64,000 nt of DNA from Saccharothrix tamanrassetensis (GTDB lineage Bacteria > Actinomycetota > Actinomycetes > Mycobacteriales > Pseudonocardiaceae), in the NCBI RefSeq assembly GCF_014203665.1, contig NZ_JACHJN010000010.1, positions 124,001 through 188,000 on the forward strand. Reading direction: 5' to 3'. Shown in pieces: positions 1-8,814 of the stretch (its first letter is position 1; each line of letters opens with the position of its first letter). Both the position numbers and the translations under genes were made by a program. The notes under the pieces are model-generated. The model was not told the origin of the DNA and made no database searches. It saw nothing but the letters and a program-made list of their open reading frames with translations.

Positions 1-2
1 AC

Positions 3-1166
3 CTCGTCGCACCGGTCGGGGTCAGCCAGTTCTTCGACGCGGTGCAGGGCCGGGCCCACCGGCGGTTCCCCGGCCGGGCGGGCCGGTTCGCCGACCTGCT
101 GCCGTGGTCGGAGGTCAACCGGGTGCTGCGGCAGCACCGCCTGGAGTTCCCCCGGCTGCGGCTCGCGCAGGGCGGCGAGGTCGTCCCCGCGCACACCTAC
201 TCGGAACTGGTGGAGACCCGGCGCACCGGGCTGGTGCCCCGGCTGCTGCCCGCGGCGTTCGCGGAGAGGATGCGCGGCGGCGCGACGCTGGTGATCGACT
301 CGGTGCACGAGCTGTTCGGGCCGGTGGGTGAGCTGGCCGTGGCGCTGGAGCACGAGCTGCGCGAGCGGGTGCAGGTCAACCTGTACGCCGGGTGGGGCGT
401 CACGCACGGTTTCGACGTGCACTGGGACGACCACGACGCGATCATCGTCCAGGTCTCGGGCCGCAAGCGGTGGCGGGTGCACGGCGTGACCCGGCCCGCG
501 CCGCTGCAGCGGGACGTGGAGCTGCCGGAACGGCCGGCGGGCGAGCCGCTGGAGGACTTCCTGCTGGAGGACGGCGACGTCCTCTACGTGCCGCGCGGGC
601 ACTGGCACGACGTGTCGGCGGTGGGCGAGGAGTCGTTGCACCTGACCATCGGCTTCAACCGGGCGACCGGGGTGGACCTGGTGGCGTGGCTGGCCGACCG
701 GCTGCGGGCGGACGAGGTGTTCCGCACCGACCTGCCGCGGTTCGCGTCCGAGGACGCCCGGGCTGCGCACGCGGACGTGCTGCGGGCCCGGGTCGTCGAG
801 CTGATGGACGCGGGCGTGGTGGACCGGTTCCTGGCGGACCGGGACGCGCAGGCCCCGGCGATCCCGCACGTGGGGATGCCGTGGACGGCGACGCGCGAGC
901 TGCTGCCGGTGGAGGACGAGGCCGAGGTGCGGCTGCTGACCCCGCGCGCGGTGCTGACCGTGGGACCGGAGAGCGTCGTCCTGGCGGCCGCGGGCAGGCG
1001 GCTGGTGTTCGCGGCGGCGGCGGCGCCCGTGCTGGAACTGCTCGTCGGCAGTGCCCGGCACTCGGTGAAGTCGCTGGTGGAGGCCGGTGCGCCCACCCTG
1101 GACCGGGAGACGGTGCGAGCACTGCTCGGAGAATTGGTCACGCAGGGCGTGCTCGGGCCGGAGTGA
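3..1166 (+). CDS. JmjC/cupin-4 family oxygenase, 5'-truncated by window edge
   Basis: The reading frame is already open at the first bases, so the N-terminus lies outside the window. The visible 387 residues fit the cupin-4/JmjC family of 2-oxoglutarate Fe(II) hydroxylases (YcfD/NO66-like), which hydroxylate ribosomal proteins in known members. The iron-binding HxD element is the stretch HWDDHD at nt 420-437, followed by the family-typical GRKRW strand. A second histidine candidate lies in the RGHWHDVS and LHLTIGF segments about 60-75 residues later. The C-terminal third looks like the winged-helix-type extension of this family. It ends 16 nt before the iron-regulated gene downstream. The substrate cannot be told from sequence. 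Confidence 0.8.
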   Translation, partial: LVAPVGVSQFFDAVQGRAHRRFPGRAGRFADLLPWSEVNRVLRQHRLEFPRLRLAQGGEVVPAHTYSELVETRRTGLVPRLLPAAFAERMRGGATLVIDSVHELFGPVGELAVALEHELRERVQVNLYAGWGVTHGFDVHWDDHDAIIVQVSGRKRWRVHGVTRPAPLQRDVELPERPAGEPLEDFLLEDGDVLYVPRGHWHDVSAVGEESLHLTIGFNRATGVDLVAWLADRLRADEVFRTDLPRFASEDARAAHADVLRARVVELMDAGVVDRFLADRDAQAPAIPHVGMPWTATRELLPVEDEAEVRLLTPRAVLTVGPESVVLAAAGRRLVFAAAAAPVLELLVGSARHSVKSLVEAGAPTLDRETVRALLGELVTQGVLGPE

Positions 1167-1171
1167 TCCGA

Positions 1172-1177
1172 TAAGCT
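1172..1177 (+). promoter_or_regulatory. -10 hexamer TAAGCT of a leaderless promoter
   Basis: TAAGCT fits TAnnnT and ends 5 nt before the ATG at 1183, predicting a transcript that starts at or next to the start codon. No convincing -35 is visible. Confidence 0.45.
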
Positions 1178-1195
1178 TAGGTATGCCTAACGTAA
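1177..1195 (+). promoter_or_regulatory. IdeR/DtxR-type iron box
   Basis: TTAGGTATGCCTAACGTAA matches the 19-bp IdeR/DtxR consensus (TTAGGTTAGGCTAACCTAA) at 15 of 19 positions and contains the dyad TTAGG tatg CCTAA. It overlaps the -10 hexamer and the start codon at 1183, so iron-loaded repressor bound here would block initiation. AT content is well above the surroundings. Confidence 0.75.
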
Positions 1196-2106
1196 GTTCG
1201 GGGCTGCCGGGTTGCGCGATCCTCACGCGCCAACTGGGCGGCAACCCGGCCGGGACCGCGGCGCGCATGACGTCGTGGCTGCTCATCGAGCAGCCGGGCC
1301 CCTGGCCCGCGGACGCGTTGGAGCAGACCCTGGCCTCGGTGTTCGCGCCGGGGCAGCTGGACGGCCCGCGCGCCGCCGGGCTGCGCCCGCTGCTCATCCG
1401 CCGCCCCGGCAAGCACCAGCGGTTCGTGTCCGGGCCGCGTGCGGTGTACGTGGCCAGCGGCGTGCCGGGCAACCGGTGGCTGGAGCGGGTGGACTTCGCC
1501 GACCTCGCGTCACTGGACCTCGCCGCGGTGGCGGCGGGCGTCCCCGGCCACGGCGAACGCGTCGACGGCCCGCTGTTCCTGGTGTGCACGCACGGCACGA
1601 AGGACATGTGCTGCGCCGTGCTGGGCCGCCCGCTGGCGGGCGTGCTGGGCGAGAACCACCCCGGCCGCGGGTGGGAGGTCAGCCACCTGGGCGGTGACCG
1701 GTGGGCGGGCAACCTGCTGGTGGTGCCGGACGGGTTCCTGCACGGGCAGCTCGACCCCGGTGAGGCGTCGCTGGTCGCGAAGGCGGCCCTGGCCGGGCAG
1801 GTGCAGCCGGAGCAGCTGCGCGGGCGGACGTCCGCGCCGAGCCCGTGGGCGCAGTTCGCGGAGATCGCGCTGCGCAAGCACCTCGGGCTGCGCGGGCTGG
1901 ACGCGGCGCTGGCGGTGGCGGAACGGCCGGTCGAGCCGGACGACGACGGCGAGACGCGCGTGGTGACCGTGCAGGGCATGGACCACGTCTACGAGGTGAC
2001 CGTGCACCGCAACGAGGCCGGACCGTCGGGCAACAGCCGCTGCTCGGGCGTGATCGCACCGCCCGCCTACTCGACCCGGACCATCAAGACCCTGGTCACG
2101 GCCTGA
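1183..2106 (+). CDS. Sucrase/ferredoxin-like family protein, iron-regulated
   Basis: The 307-residue product fits the sucrase/ferredoxin-like family (Suc_Fer-like), thioredoxin-fold proteins with a C-terminal [2Fe-2S] ferredoxin-like part; members often accompany siderophore or iron genes. Family features seen are GCAILTRQLG near the N-terminus, the WLLIEQPGPWP block (residues about 32-42), the Cys-containing VCTHGTKDMCC segment, and SHLGGDRWAGNL. The ATG at 1183 is chosen because it is the only start that retains the conserved N-terminal Cys block; ATG 1267 would remove it. The iron box across the start predicts derepression under iron limitation. A role in iron release or redox chemistry is inferred. 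Confidence 0.82.
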   Translation: MPNVSSGLPGCAILTRQLGGNPAGTAARMTSWLLIEQPGPWPADALEQTLASVFAPGQLDGPRAAGLRPLLIRRPGKHQRFVSGPRAVYVASGVPGNRWLERVDFADLASLDLAAVAAGVPGHGERVDGPLFLVCTHGTKDMCCAVLGRPLAGVLGENHPGRGWEVSHLGGDRWAGNLLVVPDGFLHGQLDPGEASLVAKAALAGQVQPEQLRGRTSAPSPWAQFAEIALRKHLGLRGLDAALAVAERPVEPDDDGETRVVTVQGMDHVYEVTVHRNEAGPSGNSRCSGVIAPPAYSTRTIKTLVTA

Positions 2107-2145
2107 ACAGACCCCGGTCGCGATCCGGCGGTCCCCGGGCGGCGA

Positions 2146-2182
2146 GTCGTCCCGCCCGGTATCCCCGGCCGGGCGGGACGAC
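2146..2182. terminator. Bidirectional hairpin between convergent genes
   Basis: Perfect 14-bp arms, GTCGTCCCGCCCGG at 2146-2159 and its complement at 2169-2182, enclose a 9-nt loop. It sits between the convergent stops at 2106 and 2189. There is no T-run on either side, which is common for actinobacterial terminators. Confidence 0.65.
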
Positions 2183-2188
2183 GTGCCC

Positions 2189-2917
2189 CTACCGGCGGGC
2201 CAGCGTGAGGTAGGCGAGGCCGAAACTGCCGCGGTACCCCTTGAGCCAGCCGTCGCGGTGGTCGTCCACGATCGCCCGGACCTCGGCCGCCTCCGGGTGG
2301 TCCGGGTGGTCCAGCAGCCAGCGCTCCCGGCCGGCGCACCAGCGGGACTCGAAGCTGTCCCACTCGTCCATCGAGGCGGTGGCCAGGTTGAGCAGCCGGT
2401 AGCCGCAGGCCATGGCCAGGTCCACCAACTCGTCCAGCGTCCCGAACTCGTCCCTCTGGAAGATCTCCAGCGCGCGGGCGTTCGGCTCGCTCTGCCAGAA
2501 CCCGTCGCCCAGCAGCAGCCGTCCGCCGGGCTTGAGCCGGGCGTGCATCGCCTCCAGCGTCTGCCTGGTGCCGCCCCACGCGTGGGACGAACCGATGGAG
2601 ATCGCCACGTCCGCCGCCGGCGTCTCCCACGAGGTGACGTCCGCGAGTTCCAGCCGGACGCGTTCGCCCAGGCCCCGGGCCCGGATGTTGGCGTTGCCGC
2701 GGTCGATGGCGTAGCGGTCGGAGTCGACGCCCAGGCCGGTGGCACCCGGCTCGTGCTCCACCGCGCGCAGCAGCAGTTCCGCCCAGCCGCAGCCGTAGTC
2801 CACCACGGTCGCGTCACGCAGCGGGGCGAGGCTGTTGATCAGGTCGTACGCCTTCGTGTCCGACAACGGCGTGTTGAAGTCGAGATAGGCATGGCCATTG
2901 GCCGGAGCATCCGTCAC
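2189..2917 (-). CDS. SAM-dependent class I methyltransferase
   Basis: The 242-residue product has the Rossmann methyltransferase motif I (VVDYGCGWAELL, about residues 38-49), the acidic end of strand 2 (GVDSD), and motif II/III segments (LADVTSWE, LKPGGRLLLGDGFW). It resembles small-molecule methyltransferases acting on undefined acceptors. GTG at 2917 is chosen because it gives a normal-length N-terminus; the open frame continues upstream but without coding character. It stands alone between rarA and the terminator at 2146-2182. The substrate is unknown. Confidence 0.8.
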   Translation of the reverse strand: MTDAPANGHAYLDFNTPLSDTKAYDLINSLAPLRDATVVDYGCGWAELLLRAVEHEPGATGLGVDSDRYAIDRGNANIRARGLGERVRLELADVTSWETPAADVAISIGSSHAWGGTRQTLEAMHARLKPGGRLLLGDGFWQSEPNARALEIFQRDEFGTLDELVDLAMACGYRLLNLATASMDEWDSFESRWCAGRERWLLDHPDHPEAAEVRAIVDDHRDGWLKGYRGSFGLAYLTLARR

Positions 2918-2958
2918 GGCGCACACGCTGGCAGATCCGGCCCTGATCGGCACCGGAT

Positions 2959-4320
2959 TTAATCGCGGTCCGACTGTTCCTGGCCCCGGACGACCCGGCG
3001 CAGCCTGGGCAGCCGTTCCGCGATGTACCGCTCGTTGCCCCGGCCGGTCGGCCGGTAGTAGTCGCGGCCGACCAGCTCGTCCGGCGGGTACTGCTGGTTC
3101 AGCACGCCGTCCGGCACGTCGTGCGGGTACCGGTAGCCCTGCGCGTTGCCCAGCTTCGCCGCGCCGGGGTAGTGGCCGTCCCGCAGGTGCGCCGGGATCG
3201 CGCCGATCGCGCCCTTCCGCACGTCCGACATGGCCTCGCCGATGGCCGAGGTCACCGCGTTCGACTTCGGCGCGGTCGCCAGGTGGACCGTCGCCTGGGC
3301 CAGGTTCAGCGCGCACTCGGGCAGGCCGATCAGCTGCACGGCCTGCGCGGCGGCCACGGCGGTCTGCAGCGCGGTCGGGTCGGCCATCCCGACGTCCTCG
3401 CTGGCGTGGATCACCAGCCGCCGCGCGATGAACCTCGGGTCCTCCCCCGCCTCGATCATCCGGGCCAGGTAATGCAGTGCCGCGTCCACGTCCGAGCCCC
3501 GGATGGACTTGATGAACGCGCTGGTCACGTCGTAGTGCTGGTCGCCCTGGCGGTCGTAGCGGACGGCCGCCTTGTCGACCGTGGCCTCCAGCGTCGCCAG
3601 GTCCAGCACCCCGGTTCCCGACACCGCGTCGGCGGCGGCTTCGAGCGCGGTCAACGCCCGCCGCGCGTCACCGCCCGCGAGCCGCACCAGGTGGTCCTCG
3701 GCGTCCGGCTCGACGGTGATCGCCCCGTTCAAGCCCCGTTCGTCGGTCACCGCCCGGCGGACCAGGGCGCGCACGTCGTCGTCGCCCAGCGGGCGCAGCT
3801 GCAGCACCAGCGACCGGGACAGCAGCGGCGAGACGACCGAGAAGAACGGGTTCTCCGTGGTCGCCGCGACCAGCAGCACGATCCGGTCCTCCACCGCGCC
3901 GAGCAGCGCGTCCTGCTGGGTCTTGGAGAACCGGTGCACCTCGTCGATGAACAGCACGGTCGACTCGCCGGACCGGACCAGCCGGCGGCGCGCGTCGTCG
4001 ATGACCGCGCGCACCTCCTTCACGCCCGCGGACAGCGCGCTGAGGGCGGCGAAGCGGCGTCCGGTGGCCTGTGAGACGAGGGTGGCGAGGGTGGTCTTGC
4101 CGGTGCCGGGAGGGCCGTAGAGCATGACCGACGCGGGCGACGAGCCCTCCACCAGCCGACGCAGCGGCGCACCCGGTCCGAGCAGGTGCCCCTGGCCGAC
4201 CACCTCGTCCAGCGTGCGCGGACGCATCCGCACGGCCAGCGGGGCGTTCGCCGCGATGCGCTGCGCCCGCTCATCCGGGTCCACGCCGAACAAGCCCTCG
4301 TCGAACAGCCTTTCGTTCAC
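2959..4320 (-). CDS. rarA: Replication-associated recombination protein RarA (MgsA family AAA ATPase)
   Basis: The 453-residue product is a clamp-loader-like AAA+ ATPase acting at stalled replication forks. Visible motifs are Walker [10 protein letters not shown], Walker [10 protein letters not shown], sensor 1 ATTENPFF and the arginine-finger region SPLLSRSL. The conserved C-terminal tetramerisation segments include [21 protein letters not shown] and the terminal [14 protein letters not shown] block typical of RarA. GTG 4320 gives the family start ([12 protein letters not shown]). An open frame extends upstream to 5220, but that extension overlaps the opposite-strand gene and lacks family similarity. 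Confidence 0.93.
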   Translation of the reverse strand: MNERLFDEGLFGVDPDERAQRIAANAPLAVRMRPRTLDEVVGQGHLLGPGAPLRRLVEGSSPASVMLYGPPGTGKTTLATLVSQATGRRFAALSALSAGVKEVRAVIDDARRRLVRSGESTVLFIDEVHRFSKTQQDALLGAVEDRIVLLVAATTENPFFSVVSPLLSRSLVLQLRPLGDDDVRALVRRAVTDERGLNGAITVEPDAEDHLVRLAGGDARRALTALEAAADAVSGTGVLDLATLEATVDKAAVRYDRQGDQHYDVTSAFIKSIRGSDVDAALHYLARMIEAGEDPRFIARRLVIHASEDVGMADPTALQTAVAAAQAVQLIGLPECALNLAQATVHLATAPKSNAVTSAIGEAMSDVRKGAIGAIPAHLRDGHYPGAAKLGNAQGYRYPHDVPDGVLNQQYPPDELVGRDYYRPTGRGNERYIAERLPRLRRVVRGQEQSDRD

Positions 4321-4410
4321 GTGTTCGACTGTAGCTCGCCTGTGCAGTCCCGCTGTCCGAGCGTGCAACGGTGGTTCCGCCCCGGTCGGCGGGCGCGCCA
4401 GGGTGGCGGC

Positions 4411-5193
4411 ATGAGCAGGCTGAGTCCGGAGCAGATCGCCCGGTACGCCCACGACGCGGGGTTCCGCGGCGAGGACTTGACGATCGCGGTGGCGGTCGCG
4501 CTGGCCGAGTCCGGCGGCGACCCGCGCGCCCACAACCCCACCCCGCCGGACAACTCCTACGGGCTGTGGCAGATCAACATGCTGGGCGGGATGGGCCCCG
4601 AGCGGCGGCGCCAGTTCGGGCTGGAGTCCAACCGCGAGCTGTTCGACCCGGCGGAGAACGCCAAGGCGGCCAACCGGATCTCCGGGGACGGGCGGTCCTG
4701 GACGCCGTGGTCGACCTACACCAACGGCGCGTACCGCAAGCACCTGGACGAGGCTCGGCGCGGCGTGAAGGCGTTGGGGCGCAACGACTCCGGCGGGCGA
4801 GGTGGCGGTTCGGGCGGTGGGCGCGGCGGCTCCGGCGGGCGCGGCGGCTCCGGCGGTGGACGCGGCGGTCCGGGTGGCAACGGCGGGTTCTCCGTCGATG
4901 TCGGCATCCTGCGCGACTACGCGCGCCGCACCCGGAACACCGCCGACGACCTGACCGCGTTGGGGCGCAAGCACGTCCGCGAGGTCCGGGAGATCGCCGA
5001 GGACAGCTTCGGCCGCATCGGCAAGCAGTCCGGCTTCGCCGAGGCCCTGGACGGCTTCGGGGCGGCGCTGCGCAAGCAGGTCAAGGCCGTCGCGCACAAC
5101 ACCGACACGCTCGCCTCGTCGGCCACCCGCGCCGCCCGGTCGTACCGGGACCAGGAGGACGACATCGCCCGCTCGCTGGGCAACCCGCGCTGA
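4411..5193 (+). CDS. Lysozyme-like (SLT) protein fused to an ESX/WXG-like helical domain
   Basis: The first ~125 residues form a lytic-transglycosylase-like lysozyme fold: the catalytic glutamate lies in VALAESGGD and is followed by [13 protein letters not shown] glycine/arginine-rich linker of about 40 residues with GGSGGGRG repeats (nt about 4790-4890) joins it to a ~100-residue helical C-terminus resembling WXG100/EspC-type type VII secretion regions. No signal peptide is seen, so export through an ESX system is inferred. GTG/AGGGTGG-type Shine-Dalgarno sequence precedes the ATG. The next gene follows after 17 nt and has the converse order, helical domain then hydrolase. Confidence 0.78.
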   Translation: MSRLSPEQIARYAHDAGFRGEDLTIAVAVALAESGGDPRAHNPTPPDNSYGLWQINMLGGMGPERRRQFGLESNRELFDPAENAKAANRISGDGRSWTPWSTYTNGAYRKHLDEARRGVKALGRNDSGGRGGGSGGGRGGSGGRGGSGGGRGGPGGNGGFSVDVGILRDYARRTRNTADDLTALGRKHVREVREIAEDSFGRIGKQSGFAEALDGFGAALRKQVKAVAHNTDTLASSATRAARSYRDQEDDIARSLGNPR

Positions 5194-5210
5194 AGGACTG
5201 GAGACCTGCT

Positions 5211-6230
5211 GTGGACACACGCGCGATGGCCCGGCACTTCGCGGAGAGCATGATCGGGCACCGCAACTCGCTGGCGGGCAAGGCCGAGGACGCGGTCAAG
5301 GTGCAGTACGCCCTGCACCAGACCGCGACCGGCCTCACCGACCGGCAGGAGGACCACCACAAGGCGTCGAGGACCGTCCTGGAGCACTGGCGGGGCAGCA
5401 ACTCCGAGGGTTTCGAGAAGCGCTCCGGCCGGTTGGGCAGGCAGCTCAAGACCACCGCCGACGCCGCGCGGGACGCGGAGAAGATCGTCGCCGGCGTGAG
5501 CGGGGTGCTGACCACCGGGCACACCAGGGCGCGGCAGGCGGTGGACGAGTACCTGGACAAGGCGACCCGGCTGCTCGACGCGGGGGTGGCGGTCGGTTCG
5601 CAGGCCGCGCTGCTCAAGGCGGTCGCGGCGGCGGCCGACCTGGAACCCCGCTACACCAAGGAGACCACCGCCGCCGTCCGGCACGCCCGCAGCGAGCTGG
5701 AGGACGCGGCGCGCAAGCTCCGCGCCCTGGAACGCGAGGTCGAGCACGACGGTGTGGCCGACGCGCGGGCCGACCCGACGAAGGGCCGCACCAGGCCGGC
5801 CAAGGCCCGGGAACGCGGCCGTGCGCGGACCATCGTGTCGTCGGCGCGCAGCCAGCTCGGCGTCCGCGAGAACCCCCCGGGCAGCAACCGCAACCCGTAC
5901 GGGCCGACCGCCGCGTGGTGCTCGTCGTTCGCGACGTCCATGTGGCGCAAGGCCGGCGTGGACATCCCGGTGCTGCCGTTCACCGGGGACGTCTACCGCT
6001 GGGGTCAGCGCCACGGCAAGGCGTACACGAAGCTCGCCGCCGCCCGCCCCGGTGACGTGCTGCTGTTCGGCAGCGGCCCGCAGAGCCCCGCGACCAGCAC
6101 CCACATCGGCATCGTGGAGAAGGTGTCCGGCAACACCGTCACCCTGATCGAGGGCAACTCCGGCGACGCCGTCCGGCGCAACACCCACCGGCTCGACTCG
6201 GGCAAGTTCTACGGAGGAGTGCACCCGTGA
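5211..6230 (+). CDS. ESX-like helical domain fused to a CHAP-type peptidoglycan amidase
   Basis: The 339-residue product begins with about 190 residues of amphipathic helices lacking a signal peptide and containing a WRGSNSEGF turn that resembles the WXG motif. The C-terminal ~130 residues are CHAP-like: [16 protein letters not shown] carries the catalytic Cys, [10 protein letters not shown] the His, and LIEGNSG the third polar position. CHAP domains cleave peptidoglycan cross-links. GTG 5211 is chosen because GGAG lies 7 nt upstream. It is coupled to the next gene by a GTGA overlap. It is probably a T7SS-exported wall hydrolase; the target (self or competitor) cannot be told. Confidence 0.78.
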   Translation: MDTRAMARHFAESMIGHRNSLAGKAEDAVKVQYALHQTATGLTDRQEDHHKASRTVLEHWRGSNSEGFEKRSGRLGRQLKTTADAARDAEKIVAGVSGVLTTGHTRARQAVDEYLDKATRLLDAGVAVGSQAALLKAVAAAADLEPRYTKETTAAVRHARSELEDAARKLRALEREVEHDGVADARADPTKGRTRPAKARERGRARTIVSSARSQLGVRENPPGSNRNPYGPTAAWCSSFATSMWRKAGVDIPVLPFTGDVYRWGQRHGKAYTKLAAARPGDVLLFGSGPQSPATSTHIGIVEKVSGNTVTLIEGNSGDAVRRNTHRLDSGKFYGGVHP

Positions 6231-6493
6231 TCAGCGCACAGGCCCACGACCCGGACCGGGGCGTCGCGGTGGAGGTGGGTCCGGGCGGCGCGTTGCGCGA
6301 CCTGACCCTGGACAGCCGGGCCATGGGCCCCCACCTGGCCCGCACCATCCTCTCGCTGGTGGACACCGCCACCGCACGGGCCAACTCCCGCGCCGCGCAC
6401 GCGCTGGGCGACCTGACCGAGTTGGGCCTCGCGGTGGACGCGCGGCTCTCGGAGACGGTGGAAGACACCACACCGACCACCTGGAGGGTCTGA
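6227..6493 (+). CDS. Small YbaB/EbfC-like protein of the ESX accessory cluster
   Basis: This 88-residue protein has the strand pattern VAVEVGPGGALRDLTLD followed by helices, reminiscent of YbaB/EbfC-like proteins that accompany ESX substrate genes in actinobacteria. Its GTG overlaps the upstream stop (GTGA), and a GGAGGAG sequence lies about 10 nt upstream, so it is translated with the CHAP protein. The similarity is weak. A chaperone or scaffold role for the hydrolases is a guess from position only. Confidence 0.6.
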   Translation: MISAQAHDPDRGVAVEVGPGGALRDLTLDSRAMGPHLARTILSLVDTATARANSRAAHALGDLTELGLAVDARLSETVEDTTPTTWRV

Positions 6494-6738
6494 TGGGCCT
6501 CGGCGAACGGTTGGACGCGATCCGGGGCCAGGCGTCCGGCGACGGGGTCTCGGTGACCGTGGACCTGCACGGCAAGCCGGTCGACCTGTCGTTCACGCGG
6601 GAGGCGTACGCGCTGCGCCCGGAGGTGCTCGCCGGTGTCGTCCGGCGGTTGGCCGACCGGGCGTCGGCCGACGCGCTGGCGCAGGGCGTGGCGGTGGTGG
6701 CCGAGGTCGTCCCGGAGGACCGGCTGGAGCTCGCCTAG
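6493..6738 (+). CDS. Small YbaB-like/hypothetical protein
   Basis: This 81-residue protein starts at an ATG overlapping the preceding stop by one base (TGATG), with GGAGGG just upstream, so it is the last gene of the 4411-6738 transcription unit. Strand-helix composition (VSVTVDLHGKPVDLSFT, then an Ala/Val-rich helix) echoes the preceding protein. That suggests a duplicated pair or the two halves of one YbaB-type fold. Its stop overlaps the stop of the opposite-strand EspG-like gene by 4 bp. Function unknown. Confidence 0.6.
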   Translation: MGLGERLDAIRGQASGDGVSVTVDLHGKPVDLSFTREAYALRPEVLAGVVRRLADRASADALAQGVAVVAEVVPEDRLELA

Positions 6739-7493
6739 CGCACGTCCGCCAGCAGTCCGGTCAGCCGGCGGGTGAGCCACGCGCCGTCCGCCGGGGTGAC
6801 CAGCACCCAGGGCTCGCCGGCCACGTCCTCGTTCGCCATCGCGTAGCGGCCGGCGGTGGTGTCGGTCCAGCTCAGCACCGGGGACCGGCCGGACGGGCCG
6901 GTGCACGCGAGCTGGCCCGCCGCTCCCCGCCCGGACTCCACCAGCGTGGTGATCGCCCTGGTGGCCCGGCCGGTCACGCCGCCGACCGCCAGCGCGCGTT
7001 CCAGCGCCGGGTAGCCGGCGGTCGCGTAGGCCTGCATCGCGGCGGAGAACACCGACCTGGGCAGCCGGAGCTGCTCACCCGGCCCCGGCCGCTCGTCGCC
7101 GATCACCCTGGCCATCGCGCCGACCAGGTCCCCGATGGGCTCCAGGGCCACCTCCTGGTCGTTGAGCACGGCCAGCACGCCCCGGCCGCCCCGCACGGCC
7201 GCCAGCACCCGCCACGGCTGCGGGCGGAACACCAGGGCGTCGGCGGACAGCGTGCTGCCGGTCAGGTAGCCGAACAGCTCCTCCAGCTCGGGCGCGACGT
7301 CGTCGCCGTCGGCCAGGCCGGCCGAGGCCAGCGAGCGGAAGACGTCGACGCCGAGGTCGTCGCGTTCGGCCAGGGTTTCCCCGTGCGAGTCGACTTCCAG
7401 CGGGTACGGCGGGTCGCCCACCCCCAGGTCCTCCCACAGCAGGTCGAATTCCAGGTGGGACAGGACGACCGTGGTCGCTGAACGGCGTGCCAT
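6735..7493 (-). CDS. EspG-like ESX secretion-associated chaperone
   Basis: The 252-residue product fits the EspG family (ESAT-6 secretion system EspG), cytosolic chaperones that bind PE/PPE-type substrates. Family-like features are the N-terminal VLSHLEFDLLWEDLGVG..PYPLEV block and the alternating strand/helix pattern ending in WLTRRLTGLL. It is convergent with the lytic-protein operon and divergent from the AraC regulator at 7568. Its natural client may be the PPE-like protein at 9758-10993. The assignment rests on the N-terminal block and genomic context. Confidence 0.8.
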   Translation of the reverse strand: MARRSATTVVLSHLEFDLLWEDLGVGDPPYPLEVDSHGETLAERDDLGVDVFRSLASAGLADGDDVAPELEELFGYLTGSTLSADALVFRPQPWRVLAAVRGGRGVLAVLNDQEVALEPIGDLVGAMARVIGDERPGPGEQLRLPRSVFSAAMQAYATAGYPALERALAVGGVTGRATRAITTLVESGRGAAGQLACTGPSGRSPVLSWTDTTAGRYAMANEDVAGEPWVLVTPADGAWLTRRLTGLLADVR

Positions 7494-7554
7494 ATCGGCC
7501 GAAGATAGCGGTCCGGGGCCCGTGGTGTGCGGACGTCGGCCGATTCCGGGGCCG

Positions 7555-7560
7555 TACGCT
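7555..7560 (+). promoter_or_regulatory. -10 hexamer TACGCT of leaderless AraC-family gene
   Basis: TACGCT (TAnnnT) ends 7 nt before GTG 7568 and supports that start over the ATG at 7487, which would put the N-terminus inside the divergent gene's promoter. Confidence 0.55.
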
Positions 7561-7567
7561 GACCGCC

Positions 7568-8320
7568 GTGGACGTCGCCGGCGGACTGCTCACCGTGCGC
7601 GCCTCGGGCGCAGCGGCGGCCAGGGCGGCGCTCAACGGCTCGTCCGGCACGCCCGAGCACATCCAGCTGCTGATGGGCTGCACGGTGCCCAAGGGCCTGC
7701 CGGGCAGCGGAGCGGAACTGCGGTTCCCCGACTGCTCGCTGCACGTGGCGCCGGCCGGGGCGGTGCTGCTGACGGTCGCCGAGACGAAGCTCACCATCGG
7801 CTTCGCCGAGCTGAAACCCCTGATGTTCCAACCGGTGCCGGTGGACGCGGCGCTGCGTTCGGTGTTCTCCGGCGCGGTCGCGCACGTCCTGGCCGCCGCG
7901 CACGTGCTGGACCCGCACGGCTTGTCCCACCACCTGCTGGGGCTGGCCGAACTGGTGCTGCGCAGCGCCCTGAAGGCCGAACTGGACCGGGTGGACGCGC
8001 TCGCCGCGCGCCGCCGGGACGCGGTGGACTACATGCGCGCCCACCTGTCCGACCCGGAGCTGGGCGCGGACGTGATCGCCAAGGCCCTGCACATCTCCCG
8101 CCGCCGCCTCTACCAGCTGTTCGACGACGGCCAGGGCGTGTCCGAGCGCATCCGGGGCCTGCGCGTGGACCGGGCCAAGGCGCTGCTGTCCGACCCGGCC
8201 AAGGCGGGCCGGGGCATCGGCGAGATCGCCAGGGACTGCGGTTTCGTCAGCGCGGCGCACTTCTCCCGGACGTTCCGCCAGGTGGTCGGCCGGACGCCGA
8301 GCGAGTTCCGGGGCCGCTAG
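7568..8320 (+). CDS. AraC-family transcriptional regulator
   Basis: The 250-residue product has a C-terminal double helix-turn-helix of AraC type: helix 1 around LGADVIAKALHISRRRLYQLF, helix 2 around GIGEIARDCGFVSAAHFSRTF, and the terminal VVGRTPSEFRGR. The N-terminal ~150 residues resemble the AraC ligand/dimerisation domain of the 'substrate-binding-like' subgroup. GTG 7568 follows a -10 hexamer by 7 nt, predicting a leaderless message. It is embedded in the ESX island and its stop overlaps that of the convergent operon, so it may control those genes. The effector is unknown. Confidence 0.9.
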   Translation: MDVAGGLLTVRASGAAAARAALNGSSGTPEHIQLLMGCTVPKGLPGSGAELRFPDCSLHVAPAGAVLLTVAETKLTIGFAELKPLMFQPVPVDAALRSVFSGAVAHVLAAAHVLDPHGLSHHLLGLAELVLRSALKAELDRVDALAARRRDAVDYMRAHLSDPELGADVIAKALHISRRRLYQLFDDGQGVSERIRGLRVDRAKALLSDPAKAGRGIGEIARDCGFVSAAHFSRTFRQVVGRTPSEFRGR

Positions 8321-8814
8321 AACTCCACCCCGGACACGAACCGGCCCGCCAGCCCGGCCACGTCCAGCCAGCCGCGCCCGGTGGGCGAGTGCAGGGTGAA
8401 CACCGCGACCCGCGGCTGCGCCGGGTCGGTCACCACGACCTGGAGCTGCGCGCCCGTGCCGGTGACCGGGATGCGCTCCACGATGACCACCGGGTAGCCG
8501 GTCGCGGTCACGCCCTTCGTCACGTCCCGGATGGCCGGGCCGTCCAGCCGCACGCCGAGCGCGGGGTCGACCGGCCGGTCCACCGGCACCACGCCCGCCA
8601 TCAGCAGGCCCGGGTCGGCGTCCCGGTGCTCGACCACGGCGAGCAGGCCGAAGCCGTGCCGGTGCGCCATCTCCGCGGCCTGCGTCGCGGAGACCTCCAA
8701 CCCCGGATCGCGGGTGCCCTTGATCCGGCGCAGCACCGCCAGCAGTTCGCCGGCGGTGCGTTCGGGTGAGCCGAGGGCCACCGGGGTCACCCCCGGCACG
8801 GGAGCGAGTCTCAC
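8317..8814 (-). CDS. Hypothetical protein at the end of the ESX/WXG operon
   Basis: This 165-residue protein starts at GTG 8814, which overlaps the stop of the upstream WXG-like gene (GTGA), so it is translationally coupled. It is predicted as a mixed alpha/beta cytosolic protein with two segments, EMAHRHGFGLLAVVEHRD and TGAQLQVVVTDPAQPRVAVFTL, that look like the beta core of small ESX-associated proteins. No enzyme motif, signal peptide or membrane helix is visible. It is last in the 11448-to-8317 transcription unit. A chaperone or immunity-like role would fit the position but is unproven. Confidence 0.7.
   Translation of the reverse strand: MRLAPVPGVTPVALGSPERTAGELLAVLRRIKGTRDPGLEVSATQAAEMAHRHGFGLLAVVEHRDADPGLLMAGVVPVDRPVDPALGVRLDGPAIRDVTKGVTATGYPVVIVERIPVTGTGAQLQVVVTDPAQPRVAVFTLHSPTGRGWLDVAGLAGRFVSGVEF

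Noticed and set aside
4321..5220. N-terminal extension of the rarA frame
   Set aside because: The extension is open but overlaps a strong + strand gene and has no RarA similarity; the start is fixed at 4320.
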